Assembly: GCA_018224345.1 (NCBI GenBank)
Contig: JAGTUW010000203.1
Location: 1-28,387 of the forward strand
Reading direction: 5' to 3'
Length of the DNA: 28,387 nucleotides
From: Bacteroidota bacterium
GTDB taxonomy: Bacteria; Bacteroidota; Ignavibacteria; SZUA-365
The position numbers were made by a program, and so were the translations under genes. Below, in pieces: positions 21,515 to 28,387 of this stretch (position 1 is its first letter; each line of letters starts with the position of its first letter). The notes under the pieces were generated by a model. It ran no database searches and was not told the origin of the DNA. It saw nothing but the letters and a program-made list of their open reading frames with translations.

Positions 21515-23482
21515 ATGCGAAGTTTCTGTCTGCTCATAATGATTGTGTTCAGTTCTTCCGTTGTGGCGCAGGATGCCCTGGTGATTGGCGGATTGCACAG
21601 TGCGGATTATCCCGTCGTGCGTCTGGACCTTCGATTGATGCTTGGCGGGCAGCCCGCGTTTCCCATTGACCCGGATCGCCTGGTGATCAGGGAGAACGGG
21701 CGCATCCTGCCGTTTGATCTTGATTGTTCTTCCTTGCCTGTTGAACGGCCTTCTATCGCTCTTGGTATGGAGCGCAGTCTGGATGCGAATTTTCCGCTGG
21801 CGCAGGAAGCGGCGCGGGAGTTTATCTCACGTATCGGCTTCACCGATCATCAAGCCGAAGCCTCACTCTGGTCCTTCGCCACTTCCGTGGATCAGGATGT
21901 CTCCATGACACGTGACAGCTCACGCTTGCGAACCGCTCTCGATGCGCTTGCAGTGGCAGTCTGGCCATTCAATGGCACAGCCCTGTATGAAGCGATGCAT
22001 CGTGCGATCGAGGATGTACATGCAGCCGGCAGCGGCACACGCAAGGCAGTCGTGTTTATCACCGATGGATCCGATAATTCAAGCTGGTATTCCCGGAGTT
22101 GGGAAGATGTGCGCGGTCGTGCGGCAGTGGACAACATTCCTGTCAACGTCATTCTTGTGAAAAACCGTGAAGCAGGTGAAACCGCGATGCGGACGCTATG
22201 TGAAGCTACCGGCGGACGCATGGTGTACACGGGAGATCCCGCGGCACTCGATACGCTGTACCGGGAACTGATCGCGCCTGATCCCTTGCAACAGTGGTGT
22301 ACTGCCGGTATACTATCCCCATTCTGCGCGAACGGAGAACAGCGCACAATATCAGTGGGCTATTTGCGGGCAACAGGCGATACGCTCTGGACTACGGTAT
22401 CGTATACAGCTCCATATCGTCCGGAAGATCTTCTTCCACTTTCTGTCTGGTGTTCTCCCCCCACAGCGATTCCCGGTGTCGCAACACAGACGATGGCAGT
22501 GGGCGTGCGGCTCGACGGAGGGATGCAGTTGTCCGCTTTCTCACTTGCCATTCCCCTTGAAGGGTTGCAGTTGGATGCTTTTGAAATGGACGCCTGGCCT
22601 GTCACGTCACGCGTGACCGGCGACTATGTCATCCTTGATGTCACTCCGCCGGCGAGCGGTCTTGCCGACGGGAATTATACCCTGGGCCGGCTGAGGTTGC
22701 GAGGACAGGCCCCCACAGGAGCATGGGACCCCTCCCTGATAGCGGACGCTTCGGGCTGTCTGCGTCTCGAGAGGGTGGGTCGTTCAGTCATCCTGCGTAC
22801 AATCCTGGACACGGTGTTGACCGAGCGTCGGATGGAAACCATGGTGCCGTTACGGGTGTCCGGAATGGATATCCCGGAAGGCGTACAGCAGCTTGACATG
22901 ATGCTGCGCGTCGATTCCCGCTATGCACGCTTCGATGAGAGTACACCGTTTCGAATTGATGCGGGAATGACGGACTGGAATGTCCTTACCACCACGTACG
23001 AGGATGGAGATCAGCACATTCTCTCCCTGCGTCTCGACGGGCCGGGCAAAGAGGATTCCTTCCACTGCGGCACTGCCATGCTGCGGGTGCGCGACGATGC
23101 TGCGTACTTCATTCCTGTAACATTGGAGCATGTACGGGTGAATGCGTATGCGGAAGCGATGACCGGGCACGGATTACTGGTCATTCGTGACTCCTGCCGG
23201 AACAATCTCGTCATGATTCCGGATCTTGCACTCACTGCCTGCTGGCCGCATCCCGCACAGACAACTGTGACGCTCCGCTTCCATGCAGCTCGGGCTTCCA
23301 GTCTCGATGTCACCATCCTCGATGCGCTCGGACGAGTTCGGTGCACCCTGCCGGATCATGAGATCAGCAAGGGGAGGACGGAACTGTCCATCGACGTTTC
23401 GGGTCTGGAAAGTGGAACATACGTGATTCGATATCGTACCGCCTCATCCGAATCCGTGGTACCGCTGCTTATCCTCCGCTGA
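21515..23482 (+). CDS. Secreted VWA-like protein with type IX secretion sorting domain
   Basis: 655 residues. Residues 1-19 are a signal peptide (MRSFCLLIMIVFSSSVVAQ). About 75-265 form a von Willebrand A-like domain, with SLWSFATSVDQD, PFNGTALYEAMHRAI and KAVVFITDGSDNSS. The usual first metal-site motif DxSxS is replaced by G84-M-E-R-S88, while T155 and D184 remain, so metal-dependent adhesion may be altered. The middle (270-570) is beta-rich, with no named family. The last ~75 residues form a Por/T9SS type A sorting domain: WPHPAQTTVTLRF, LDVTILDALGRV, ISKGRTELSIDVSGLESGTY and a final VVPLLILR. It is predicted to cross the outer membrane by T9SS and stay at the cell surface. No clear ribosome-binding site precedes ATG 21515. 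Confidence 0.88.
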   Translation: MRSFCLLIMIVFSSSVVAQDALVIGGLHSADYPVVRLDLRLMLGGQPAFPIDPDRLVIRENGRILPFDLDCSSLPVERPSIALGMERSLDANFPLAQEAAREFISRIGFTDHQAEASLWSFATSVDQDVSMTRDSSRLRTALDALAVAVWPFNGTALYEAMHRAIEDVHAAGSGTRKAVVFITDGSDNSSWYSRSWEDVRGRAAVDNIPVNVILVKNREAGETAMRTLCEATGGRMVYTGDPAALDTLYRELIAPDPLQQWCTAGILSPFCANGEQRTISVGYLRATGDTLWTTVSYTAPYRPEDLLPLSVWCSPPTAIPGVATQTMAVGVRLDGGMQLSAFSLAIPLEGLQLDAFEMDAWPVTSRVTGDYVILDVTPPASGLADGNYTLGRLRLRGQAPTGAWDPSLIADASGCLRLERVGRSVILRTILDTVLTERRMETMVPLRVSGMDIPEGVQQLDMMLRVDSRYARFDESTPFRIDAGMTDWNVLTTTYEDGDQHILSLRLDGPGKEDSFHCGTAMLRVRDDAAYFIPVTLEHVRVNAYAEAMTGHGLLVIRDSCRNNLVMIPDLALTACWPHPAQTTVTLRFHAARASSLDVTILDALGRVRCTLPDHEISKGRTELSIDVSGLESGTYVIRYRTASSESVVPLLILR

Positions 23483-23517
23483 CAGGTAATGTCGCCGGGA
23501 TGACGATGCGTCCGTGA

Positions 23518-23531
23518 TCCGCCATGGCGGA
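23518..23531. repeat. Perfect 14-bp palindrome in the 218-bp gap after the VWA gene
   Basis: TCCGCCATGGCGGA, followed by CTTTCTCC. It may be a weak terminator of the VWA gene or a protein-binding site; it lacks a proper T-run. Confidence 0.35.
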
Positions 23532-23602
23532 CTTTCTCCTGCCCCGCCATCTTTGTATGTTGCATTGTGAATATATCCGTCTGACCGTCGTGTGGAGTTT
23601 AC

Positions 23603-23719
23603 ATGCAGGAGACGTACGTATCGGCTCCACTACGGTGGATGATTCTCGTCACGGGTGTTGTATATAGTCACGGACTGTTTATCATTCCAGGGTACACGAC
23701 ATGCGCTGTATGCATCTGA
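23603..23719 (+). CDS. Possible 38-codon leader ORF
   Basis: ATG 23603 has GGAG with a 5-nt spacer (TGGAGTTTACATG) and opens a 38-codon frame encoding a hydrophobic peptide (RWMILVTGVVYSHGLFIIPG inside). It ends at 23719, inside the start of the hydrolase gene in another frame. The good ribosome-binding site and the overlap suggest translational coupling; no homologue is known to me, so a chance ORF is equally possible. Confidence 0.25.
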   Translation: MQETYVSAPLRWMILVTGVVYSHGLFIIPGYTTCAVCI

Positions 23720-25038
23720 TTCTCATACTGCTTTTCATTTCCTGTTTCGGGTCTTCTGTCCATGCACAGACTGCGGAACAGAAGTCCGCTGCTTCCGCTT
23801 TTATTGATGCTGTGGCCGCACGGGCATGGGATCTCCTTGATGCACTTTCGCATCCTACGCTTCGTGAGAAAATCACCACGACGCAATGGGAGGAACTTAT
23901 AGACGATCTCGAAGCAAAGGCCGGGACATTGGAATACCACAGGTTTCACCAGGGCGCGATCGACGGTCCATTCGCAACTATCGTACATCGTGTATATTTC
24001 GCGAAGGATTCCATTGCCGTACGTGTGATGGTCGATTCATCGAACCTCGTCGGTGGCTTCTGGCTCAATCCTGTCGAGAGGGAATACCGTTTTCCGCCAC
24101 CGTCCTACGCTGACACACTTGCGTTTCATGAACGGGAATTGTCGTTGGGTGAGGAACATCCCCTGCCTGCAACTCTTACCGTCCCCGATGGGGCGGGGCC
24201 GTTTCCTGCCGTCGTGCTCGTGCACGGGTCGGGGCCACAGGACAGGGACCAAACCACAGGCGGGAACAAGATCTTCCGTGATATCGCATGGGGACTTGCC
24301 AGCCGTGGTGTCATGGTGTTGCGCTACGATAAGCGCACCAAACTGTATGGGAAGAAAATGAACCGGTTTCGAACGACCGTACAGGAAGAAACCATTGATG
24401 ACGCCGTCCTTGCCATCGATGTTCTTGCCCGACAGCCGGAAGCCGATACCAATCGATTGATCCTCGTCGGTCACAGTCTTGGAGCCCTGCTCGCACCGGA
24501 AATCGCCACGCTCGCGCCTTCTGTCGATGCCATCGTCATGCTCGCGCCCATTGCTCGTCCGCTGGAAGTGGTCATCGGAGATCAATTGCGTTTTATCGCG
24601 TCGACACAGGATTCTCTCACGATCGAGGAGCGAAGCAAACTCAATGCGGAACTCGACAAGATTCAGGGTATTCAGGACAGCGCACTACCGCCGACGACGC
24701 TGCTTCTGGGTATGCCGGCTTCCTATTATTATGACATGCATAAGCGGGATCAGCACATGTATGCCCGCACGCTGGGCAAGCCACTGTTTATCGCCCGCGG
24801 CATGAAGGATTATCAATCCTCGCAAATGGAATTCATTCTCTGGCGTGAGATTCTCGAGGATGTACCGGACACGGCGTTCCGCACGTATAACGATTGTTAC
24901 CATCTCTTTATCAGGACCGATGCCACTCCGGGACCATGGAACTACCAGGCCGAGGGGCATGTGGTCGAAGAGCTCATCGATGATCTGGAGGTCTGGTGCA
25001 GAGAACTATCGCTTCCTCCCAACGGAGACGTCAGGTAA
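23701..25038 (+). CDS. Secreted alpha/beta hydrolase with DUF3887 N-terminal domain
   Basis: 445 residues. Residues 1-22 are a signal peptide (MRCMHLILILLFISCFGSSV, then HAQ). Residues 25-115 match the DUF3887 domain, with AEQKSAASAFIDAVAARAWD followed by a TLREKITTTQWEELI segment. From about 140 the alpha/beta-hydrolase domain begins: VVLVHGSGPQDRD for the oxyanion region, nucleophile Ser near residue 259 in VGHSLGALLAPE, the acid in ARGMKDYQ and the His in YNDCYHLF. This pairing is seen in exported esterases and peptidases of Bacteroidota and Firmicutes; the natural substrate is unknown. rsgA begins 4 bp after the stop, so the two are probably cotranscribed. Confidence 0.9.
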   Translation: MRCMHLILILLFISCFGSSVHAQTAEQKSAASAFIDAVAARAWDLLDALSHPTLREKITTTQWEELIDDLEAKAGTLEYHRFHQGAIDGPFATIVHRVYFAKDSIAVRVMVDSSNLVGGFWLNPVEREYRFPPPSYADTLAFHERELSLGEEHPLPATLTVPDGAGPFPAVVLVHGSGPQDRDQTTGGNKIFRDIAWGLASRGVMVLRYDKRTKLYGKKMNRFRTTVQEETIDDAVLAIDVLARQPEADTNRLILVGHSLGALLAPEIATLAPSVDAIVMLAPIARPLEVVIGDQLRFIASTQDSLTIEERSKLNAELDKIQGIQDSALPPTTLLLGMPASYYYDMHKRDQHMYARTLGKPLFIARGMKDYQSSQMEFILWREILEDVPDTAFRTYNDCYHLFIRTDATPGPWNYQAEGHVVEELIDDLEVWCRELSLPPNGDVR

Positions 25039-25042
25039 CGCC

Positions 25043-26143
25043 ATGGGGAAGAGTGATGGTGGCGATAGCCGGAAAGAACACCGGCGCGTCAGCAAACGGA
25101 AAGGTATCGAGAAGCAATGGCGCAAAGGAACGGCACGGTGGCAATACGAAGGTGAAGGGGAGACCGAAGGGGATACGCTTGACCGGAGGCTCGGTGCACC
25201 ACGGCAGGGTTCTCTTGTCAATACGGGCAAGGAAAGAAAGGCGCTCGTGGTACTGACCGGGGGTTCGTACATTCTTCTCCAGGACGGCGAACAGGTATTG
25301 CGTGCACGCCCGCGACGATCCACGACCACCGAGAACGAGAATGCTACGCTGGTCACGGTCGGAGACAGCGTGTACTATCAGGATATTGGTGAGGAGGAAG
25401 CTGTTATCACTCATGTCACCAAACGCGAGTCCTTTCTTCTCCGTACCTCGATCCGTGATACGGAATATGCGCAAGTTCTCGTCGCGAATCTCGACCAGAT
25501 TATCATCACCGTTGCGGCGACCGATGAACTGCTGCGTCCGGGGCTGATCGATCGTTACCTCGTTGCCGCTGCGATGGGCGGACTCGAAGCACATATCTGT
25601 ATCAATAAAATTGATCTGCCGGATGATGAAGACCGGGAATTCGTCGATGATATCGCACAAATGTACCGGGATATCGGATATGTCGTTCTCTATACCAGTT
25701 GTGTGACGGGAGAAGGGATGGATGAATTGCAGGCATTGCTTGCCGACCGGCTTTCCGCCTTCACCGGGCACAGCGGCGTCGGAAAAACGAGCATTCTCAA
25801 TACGTTGCTTCCCGCTCTCGATGAGAAAACCGCCGATATCAGCGATCAGAGCCGGCGTGGGATGCACACAACGACACGCAGCGCGTTGTTCGAGCTCCCC
25901 GATGGGGGCTTTGTCGCTGACACACCGGGGATTCGCGAGTTTGGCCTCTTCCAGTTCGACGCCGAGGATCTGCATACGTATTTTCCGGAATTTCTGCCAT
26001 ACGCCGACCAGTGTCGCTTTCCATCATGCACGCATACGCATGAACCCGATTGTGCAGTCAGAGAGGCGGTTGAGCGTGAAGACATTCATCCGTTGCGCTA
26101 CCGCAACTACCTGCAGATTCTCGAGAGTGAGGACAACTCCTGA
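25043..26143 (+). CDS. rsgA: Ribosome small-subunit assembly GTPase RsgA
   Basis: A circularly permuted GTPase that matures the 30S subunit. It has 366 residues from ATG 25043, chosen because it sits right after the hydrolase stop and gives a normal length; the frame is open upstream only over that gene. A basic 50-residue N-terminal extension precedes the OB domain (about 52-118). G motifs come in permuted order: NKID (188-191), TSC (218-220), GHSGVGKTS (242-250), a TTT switch (276-278) and DTPG (293-296). The C-terminal zinc site is C324, C329, H331 and C337 in CRFPSCTHTHEPDC. All essential elements are present. The gene ends 15 bp before the convergent barrel gene, with no terminator between them. 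Confidence 0.96.
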   Translation: MGKSDGGDSRKEHRRVSKRKGIEKQWRKGTARWQYEGEGETEGDTLDRRLGAPRQGSLVNTGKERKALVVLTGGSYILLQDGEQVLRARPRRSTTTENENATLVTVGDSVYYQDIGEEEAVITHVTKRESFLLRTSIRDTEYAQVLVANLDQIIITVAATDELLRPGLIDRYLVAAAMGGLEAHICINKIDLPDDEDREFVDDIAQMYRDIGYVVLYTSCVTGEGMDELQALLADRLSAFTGHSGVGKTSILNTLLPALDEKTADISDQSRRGMHTTTRSALFELPDGGFVADTPGIREFGLFQFDAEDLHTYFPEFLPYADQCRFPSCTHTHEPDCAVREAVEREDIHPLRYRNYLQILESEDNS

Positions 26144-26158
26144 TGATGGTCACCTGTC

Positions 26159-28171
26159 TCAGAATACCGCATCAAGTTGTATCGAGACGTGCCCCAGCCG
26201 ATCACCCCGGATCAAATCCGCACCGTTTCCCATTTCCCGCAGCCCATCCTTGATCGTAACAGCATAACGCATCCCGACAGCCACGGTGGGAAGGGTCTGC
26301 CATTGCATGAGCAGATAGCCGCGCAGACCGTCGCCGTACAACGCCGCATTACGCATCACACCGCGAACGTCGTGTTCGAATTGGTACAGGCGTGCATCCC
26401 AGGAGTCCGTGTCATATGCAGTCAGACGGCCCAGGAAACTCAGCCGGGGCAGTGGACGCACGCGCAGATCCACGGAGAGCAGCAACCCATCGGCTGTCGG
26501 CAGAAACAGATCATACGCTGTGTGCTGGTATTCGGCACGAAGCCGCAGACGTGCGCCGTTCCTGCCCTCATGTTGCAGTTCGATGCGAACCCCCCGGTTG
26601 ACCCGGCGTGCAATGGGACGGATGTCACGGCCGATCGCATCTTGCGTGGCGATGGTCTGATCTTTCCGTATCTGCCGCAGACGGAAGCGCACCATCGTGC
26701 CGACACAGAGCCTGTACTCCAACGCACAGAGAGCTTCGTCACCGGATGAGGGAAGATGCACGAAGTATGTGCGGTTCGGAAAGCGATAGAGATCCACCCA
26801 CATATTCAACGTGAACCCGCGGAAAGGACGCAGTCTCATACCGAAATACACGCCTTGCTCGTTTTGTATACCATCGCGCTCACCGAAGGCGCTCCCATGC
26901 AGGCTGATAAAACGCTCATGATAGTGGCGCGCAAGCAGGGCCATTTCGACGGCCGGTGTCAGGCTCGCTTCCAGGCCGGCAAGCCAGGCAGAAACTTTCG
27001 TATGGCAATAAGCGGCTTCACCGAAAAGTGTCAGACGTTCGCGTGTCCAGCGAACATCCATGCCTGTTAGCCATGCCTCATCGCCTTCGAAGCCGAATGG
27101 AGAACGTGACCGTGAAGCGGGAGTATAGCGGGCACCCAATGCGGAGCCTCCAAACGACAGTGTGCCTCCTGTCACGGGCATGCGGACACCGAAATGCCCT
27201 CCGAGCAGTCTTTCCTGCACACTGTTTTTGCGTGCGACTTCACTTGCCGTGCGATGCAGGCCATCGATACTGAACGCTCCTGCGGTACCGTGCTCACTGT
27301 CGATGCTTGCGTTGCGTCCTCGTCCGGAATAAAAGATCAATGCATCCCATGAATCGCTCCCGAGTTGCGTGGCGATGCCGCGTGCGGCGAATCCCTCCGT
27401 CGCCGAAACAAAGGGAGAGAGCAGGTCCGCGCTCCGTGCCACACGCGCTGGCTCGCCGCCTTTGCTCAGGCCGAATCGCTGCCAGAACACCAATCCCTGG
27501 CCGCTGCTGACGGCGAAGTCCCCCAACACAACGCGACGCAGCGGACCAATGTCATCGAAGGCCAGAAACGCTGCCAGGTGATCTGCCAGGGATTGCTCAC
27601 CGGGATCCTTCTCGGCAAGCACACCTGCAGTCACATGAGATCCGGCCTCTACACGAAGGCGTTGTTGAATCCGCATGCGCGACCCGGGATACCGCCCGTC
27701 AAGATAGCCTGCACGGGGCTGATCCTCCTGCTGTAGTCTGCCACGGAATGTGATGGCGAGTCGCGGGGGGGCGGGGGAGATCGAATGCAGACATGTACAG
27801 GCATGCAGGAGGGCAAGTCTGTCCGCATCATCCTCCAGCACCGCATCGATGCGTTGTTGTGTGACGGCAGTGTCACGTGCGAGTGCGTGAAGGCGTCGCG
27901 CTTCGTCATGAGTCAGAAAGGGGAGGACGCTGATATCGGGCACGGAGGCACGAGATAAAATAATCGGGTGGCGTTGCCATTCCTCGAATTGTTCGAGAAG
28001 CGTCTCCTGGTCGCCCTCGCTTTTCTCGAGGAGGAGTCGTTGTAGCGCGGAATTATCCGACAGATCGGCGGAAATCCGGGATTGCGGACAGTGTTGCGAT
28101 GAAAGGGAACATGGCAGCGCAAGAAAAAAAAGGCAGCACAGCGCTGCCGGGAGCTGTCGGCTTGGATTCAT
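26159..28171 (-). CDS. Helix-hairpin-helix domain outer-membrane beta-barrel protein
   Basis: 670 residues. A signal peptide (MNPSRQLPAALCCLFFLALP and a few residues more) is followed by a short helical region (35-115). This matches the N-terminus of FCB HhH outer-membrane proteins: LLEQFEEWQRHPIILSRAS, then VPDISVLPFLTHDEARRLHALA, a ComEA-like HhH motif. From about 135 the rest is alternating beta-strands typical of a transmembrane barrel (for example LRRVVLGDFAVSSGQGLVFW and LTLFGEAAYCHTKVSAWLAG), ending in a terminal Phe as barrel proteins do. GGGAGA lies 7 nt before the ATG. Its function is unknown; in related genomes such proteins are annotated only by this domain. The HhH part is shorter than usual. 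Confidence 0.85.
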   Translation of the reverse strand: MNPSRQLPAALCCLFFLALPCSLSSQHCPQSRISADLSDNSALQRLLLEKSEGDQETLLEQFEEWQRHPIILSRASVPDISVLPFLTHDEARRLHALARDTAVTQQRIDAVLEDDADRLALLHACTCLHSISPAPPRLAITFRGRLQQEDQPRAGYLDGRYPGSRMRIQQRLRVEAGSHVTAGVLAEKDPGEQSLADHLAAFLAFDDIGPLRRVVLGDFAVSSGQGLVFWQRFGLSKGGEPARVARSADLLSPFVSATEGFAARGIATQLGSDSWDALIFYSGRGRNASIDSEHGTAGAFSIDGLHRTASEVARKNSVQERLLGGHFGVRMPVTGGTLSFGGSALGARYTPASRSRSPFGFEGDEAWLTGMDVRWTRERLTLFGEAAYCHTKVSAWLAGLEASLTPAVEMALLARHYHERFISLHGSAFGERDGIQNEQGVYFGMRLRPFRGFTLNMWVDLYRFPNRTYFVHLPSSGDEALCALEYRLCVGTMVRFRLRQIRKDQTIATQDAIGRDIRPIARRVNRGVRIELQHEGRNGARLRLRAEYQHTAYDLFLPTADGLLLSVDLRVRPLPRLSFLGRLTAYDTDSWDARLYQFEHDVRGVMRNAALYGDGLRGYLLMQWQTLPTVAVGMRYAVTIKDGLREMGNGADLIRGDRLGHVSIQLDAVF

Positions 28172-28291
28172 GGTAGGTCTCCCTCTGTCTGTGAATGTCG
28201 CCGGTGAAAACTCCCTGTCTCACCAGCTCGAACGCATGACTGATTCCGCCGATCCGCGCGTGGGATCGTGTGCGGCATCAGTGTCGTGGCT

Positions 28292-28387
28292 TCAGGTCTT
28301 CAACTCGTCGAGCGGAAGTTCGTCAAGATTGACCTGAAGGCGATGTTGAAACAACAAGGTCACGATGATTCCCAGCAGAACGGCGAA
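28292..28387 (-). CDS. C-terminal 31 codons of an unidentified membrane protein (5' end outside window)
   Basis: The minus-strand frame is open from the window edge to TGA at 28292-28294. It encodes a hydrophobic helix, FAVLLGIIVTLLFQHRL, followed by an acidic tail, QVNLDELPLDELKT. The gene lies upstream of the barrel gene in the same direction, with a 120-bp gap that contains a 6-bp stem CGATCC (28250-28255) / GGATCG (28263-28268). The family cannot be named from so short a tail. Confidence 0.55.
   Translation of the reverse strand, partial: FAVLLGIIVTLLFQHRLQVNLDELPLDELKT

Noticed and set aside
24845..25042. Longer start of RsgA
   Set aside because: Runs over the 3' end of the hydrolase gene in another frame; ATG 25043 immediately after its stop gives a normal RsgA.
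25031..25975. 314-codon minus-strand open frame
   Set aside because: Antisense to rsgA, whose motifs are complete on the plus strand; no domain seen in the antisense product.
1..28387. CRISPR arrays, insertion sequences, phage genes, tRNA or rRNA
   Set aside because: Looked for direct-repeat arrays, transposase motifs, terminal inverted repeats and tRNA-like cloverleafs; none could be supported.

Overview
The window is a compact, mostly plus-strand piece of a bacterial chromosome with moderate GC content. Several genes point to the FCB superphylum (Bacteroidota/Chlorobiota/Ignavibacteriota and relatives). These are a secreted protein ending in a type IX secretion (Por) sorting domain, a helix-hairpin-helix outer-membrane barrel, a bacilliredoxin (bacillithiol chemistry), a SufU-type SUF operon, and AmgK/RapZ-C/MurU-type cell-wall salvage genes. 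A Kapabacteria/Ignavibacteria/Chlorobi-like organism would fit, but that assignment is inference. No phage, IS element, CRISPR array, tRNA or rRNA was seen.

Layout. 1-3000: the 3' part of tgt, then yajC, ribBA and greA. greA has a strong promoter followed immediately by a terminator-like hairpin in its leader. 3017-5038 (minus strand): a secreted S9 prolyl-oligopeptidase-family peptidase. 5302-12093: a SUF Fe-S operon, sufB-sufC-sufD-sufS-sufU-sufT-like, followed by a bacilliredoxin and an Rrf2-family regulator with three cysteines. It is closed by a strong intrinsic terminator at 12109-12134, and a candidate operator overlaps its promoter.

12181-17330 is the most unusual region. It holds four tandem genes I could not match as a set to a described system: (A) a helical protein with faint sigma-factor resemblance; (B) a small protein with the HxxxCxxC signature of zinc-binding anti-sigma factors; (C) a 1034-residue membrane protein with a unique helical N-domain, a Lon-like (S16) domain that keeps the candidate Ser/Lys pair, one transmembrane helix, an Ig/ASH-like domain and two LamG-like domains; (D) a 101-residue ORF that is a second copy of the N-domain of C (26 identities in 85 ungapped positions by hand alignment). 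D is followed by what looks like a leftover LamG tail, so a second receptor gene probably collapsed here. A working model is an envelope LamG sensor that controls a cytoplasmic Lon-like domain acting on a zinc-finger/regulator pair.

17417-21425: a DUF885 lipoprotein peptidase, then a tightly overlapping trio: an AmgK-like sugar kinase, a stand-alone RapZ C-terminal domain and a MurU-like nucleotidyltransferase, which suggests amino-sugar/peptidoglycan recycling. 21515-26143: a VWA-like T9SS cargo protein, a DUF3887 + alpha/beta hydrolase, and the ribosome-assembly GTPase RsgA. 26159-28387 (minus strand): the HhH outer-membrane barrel and the last 31 codons of an unidentified membrane protein. 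There is no gene-free stretch longer than about 265 bp.
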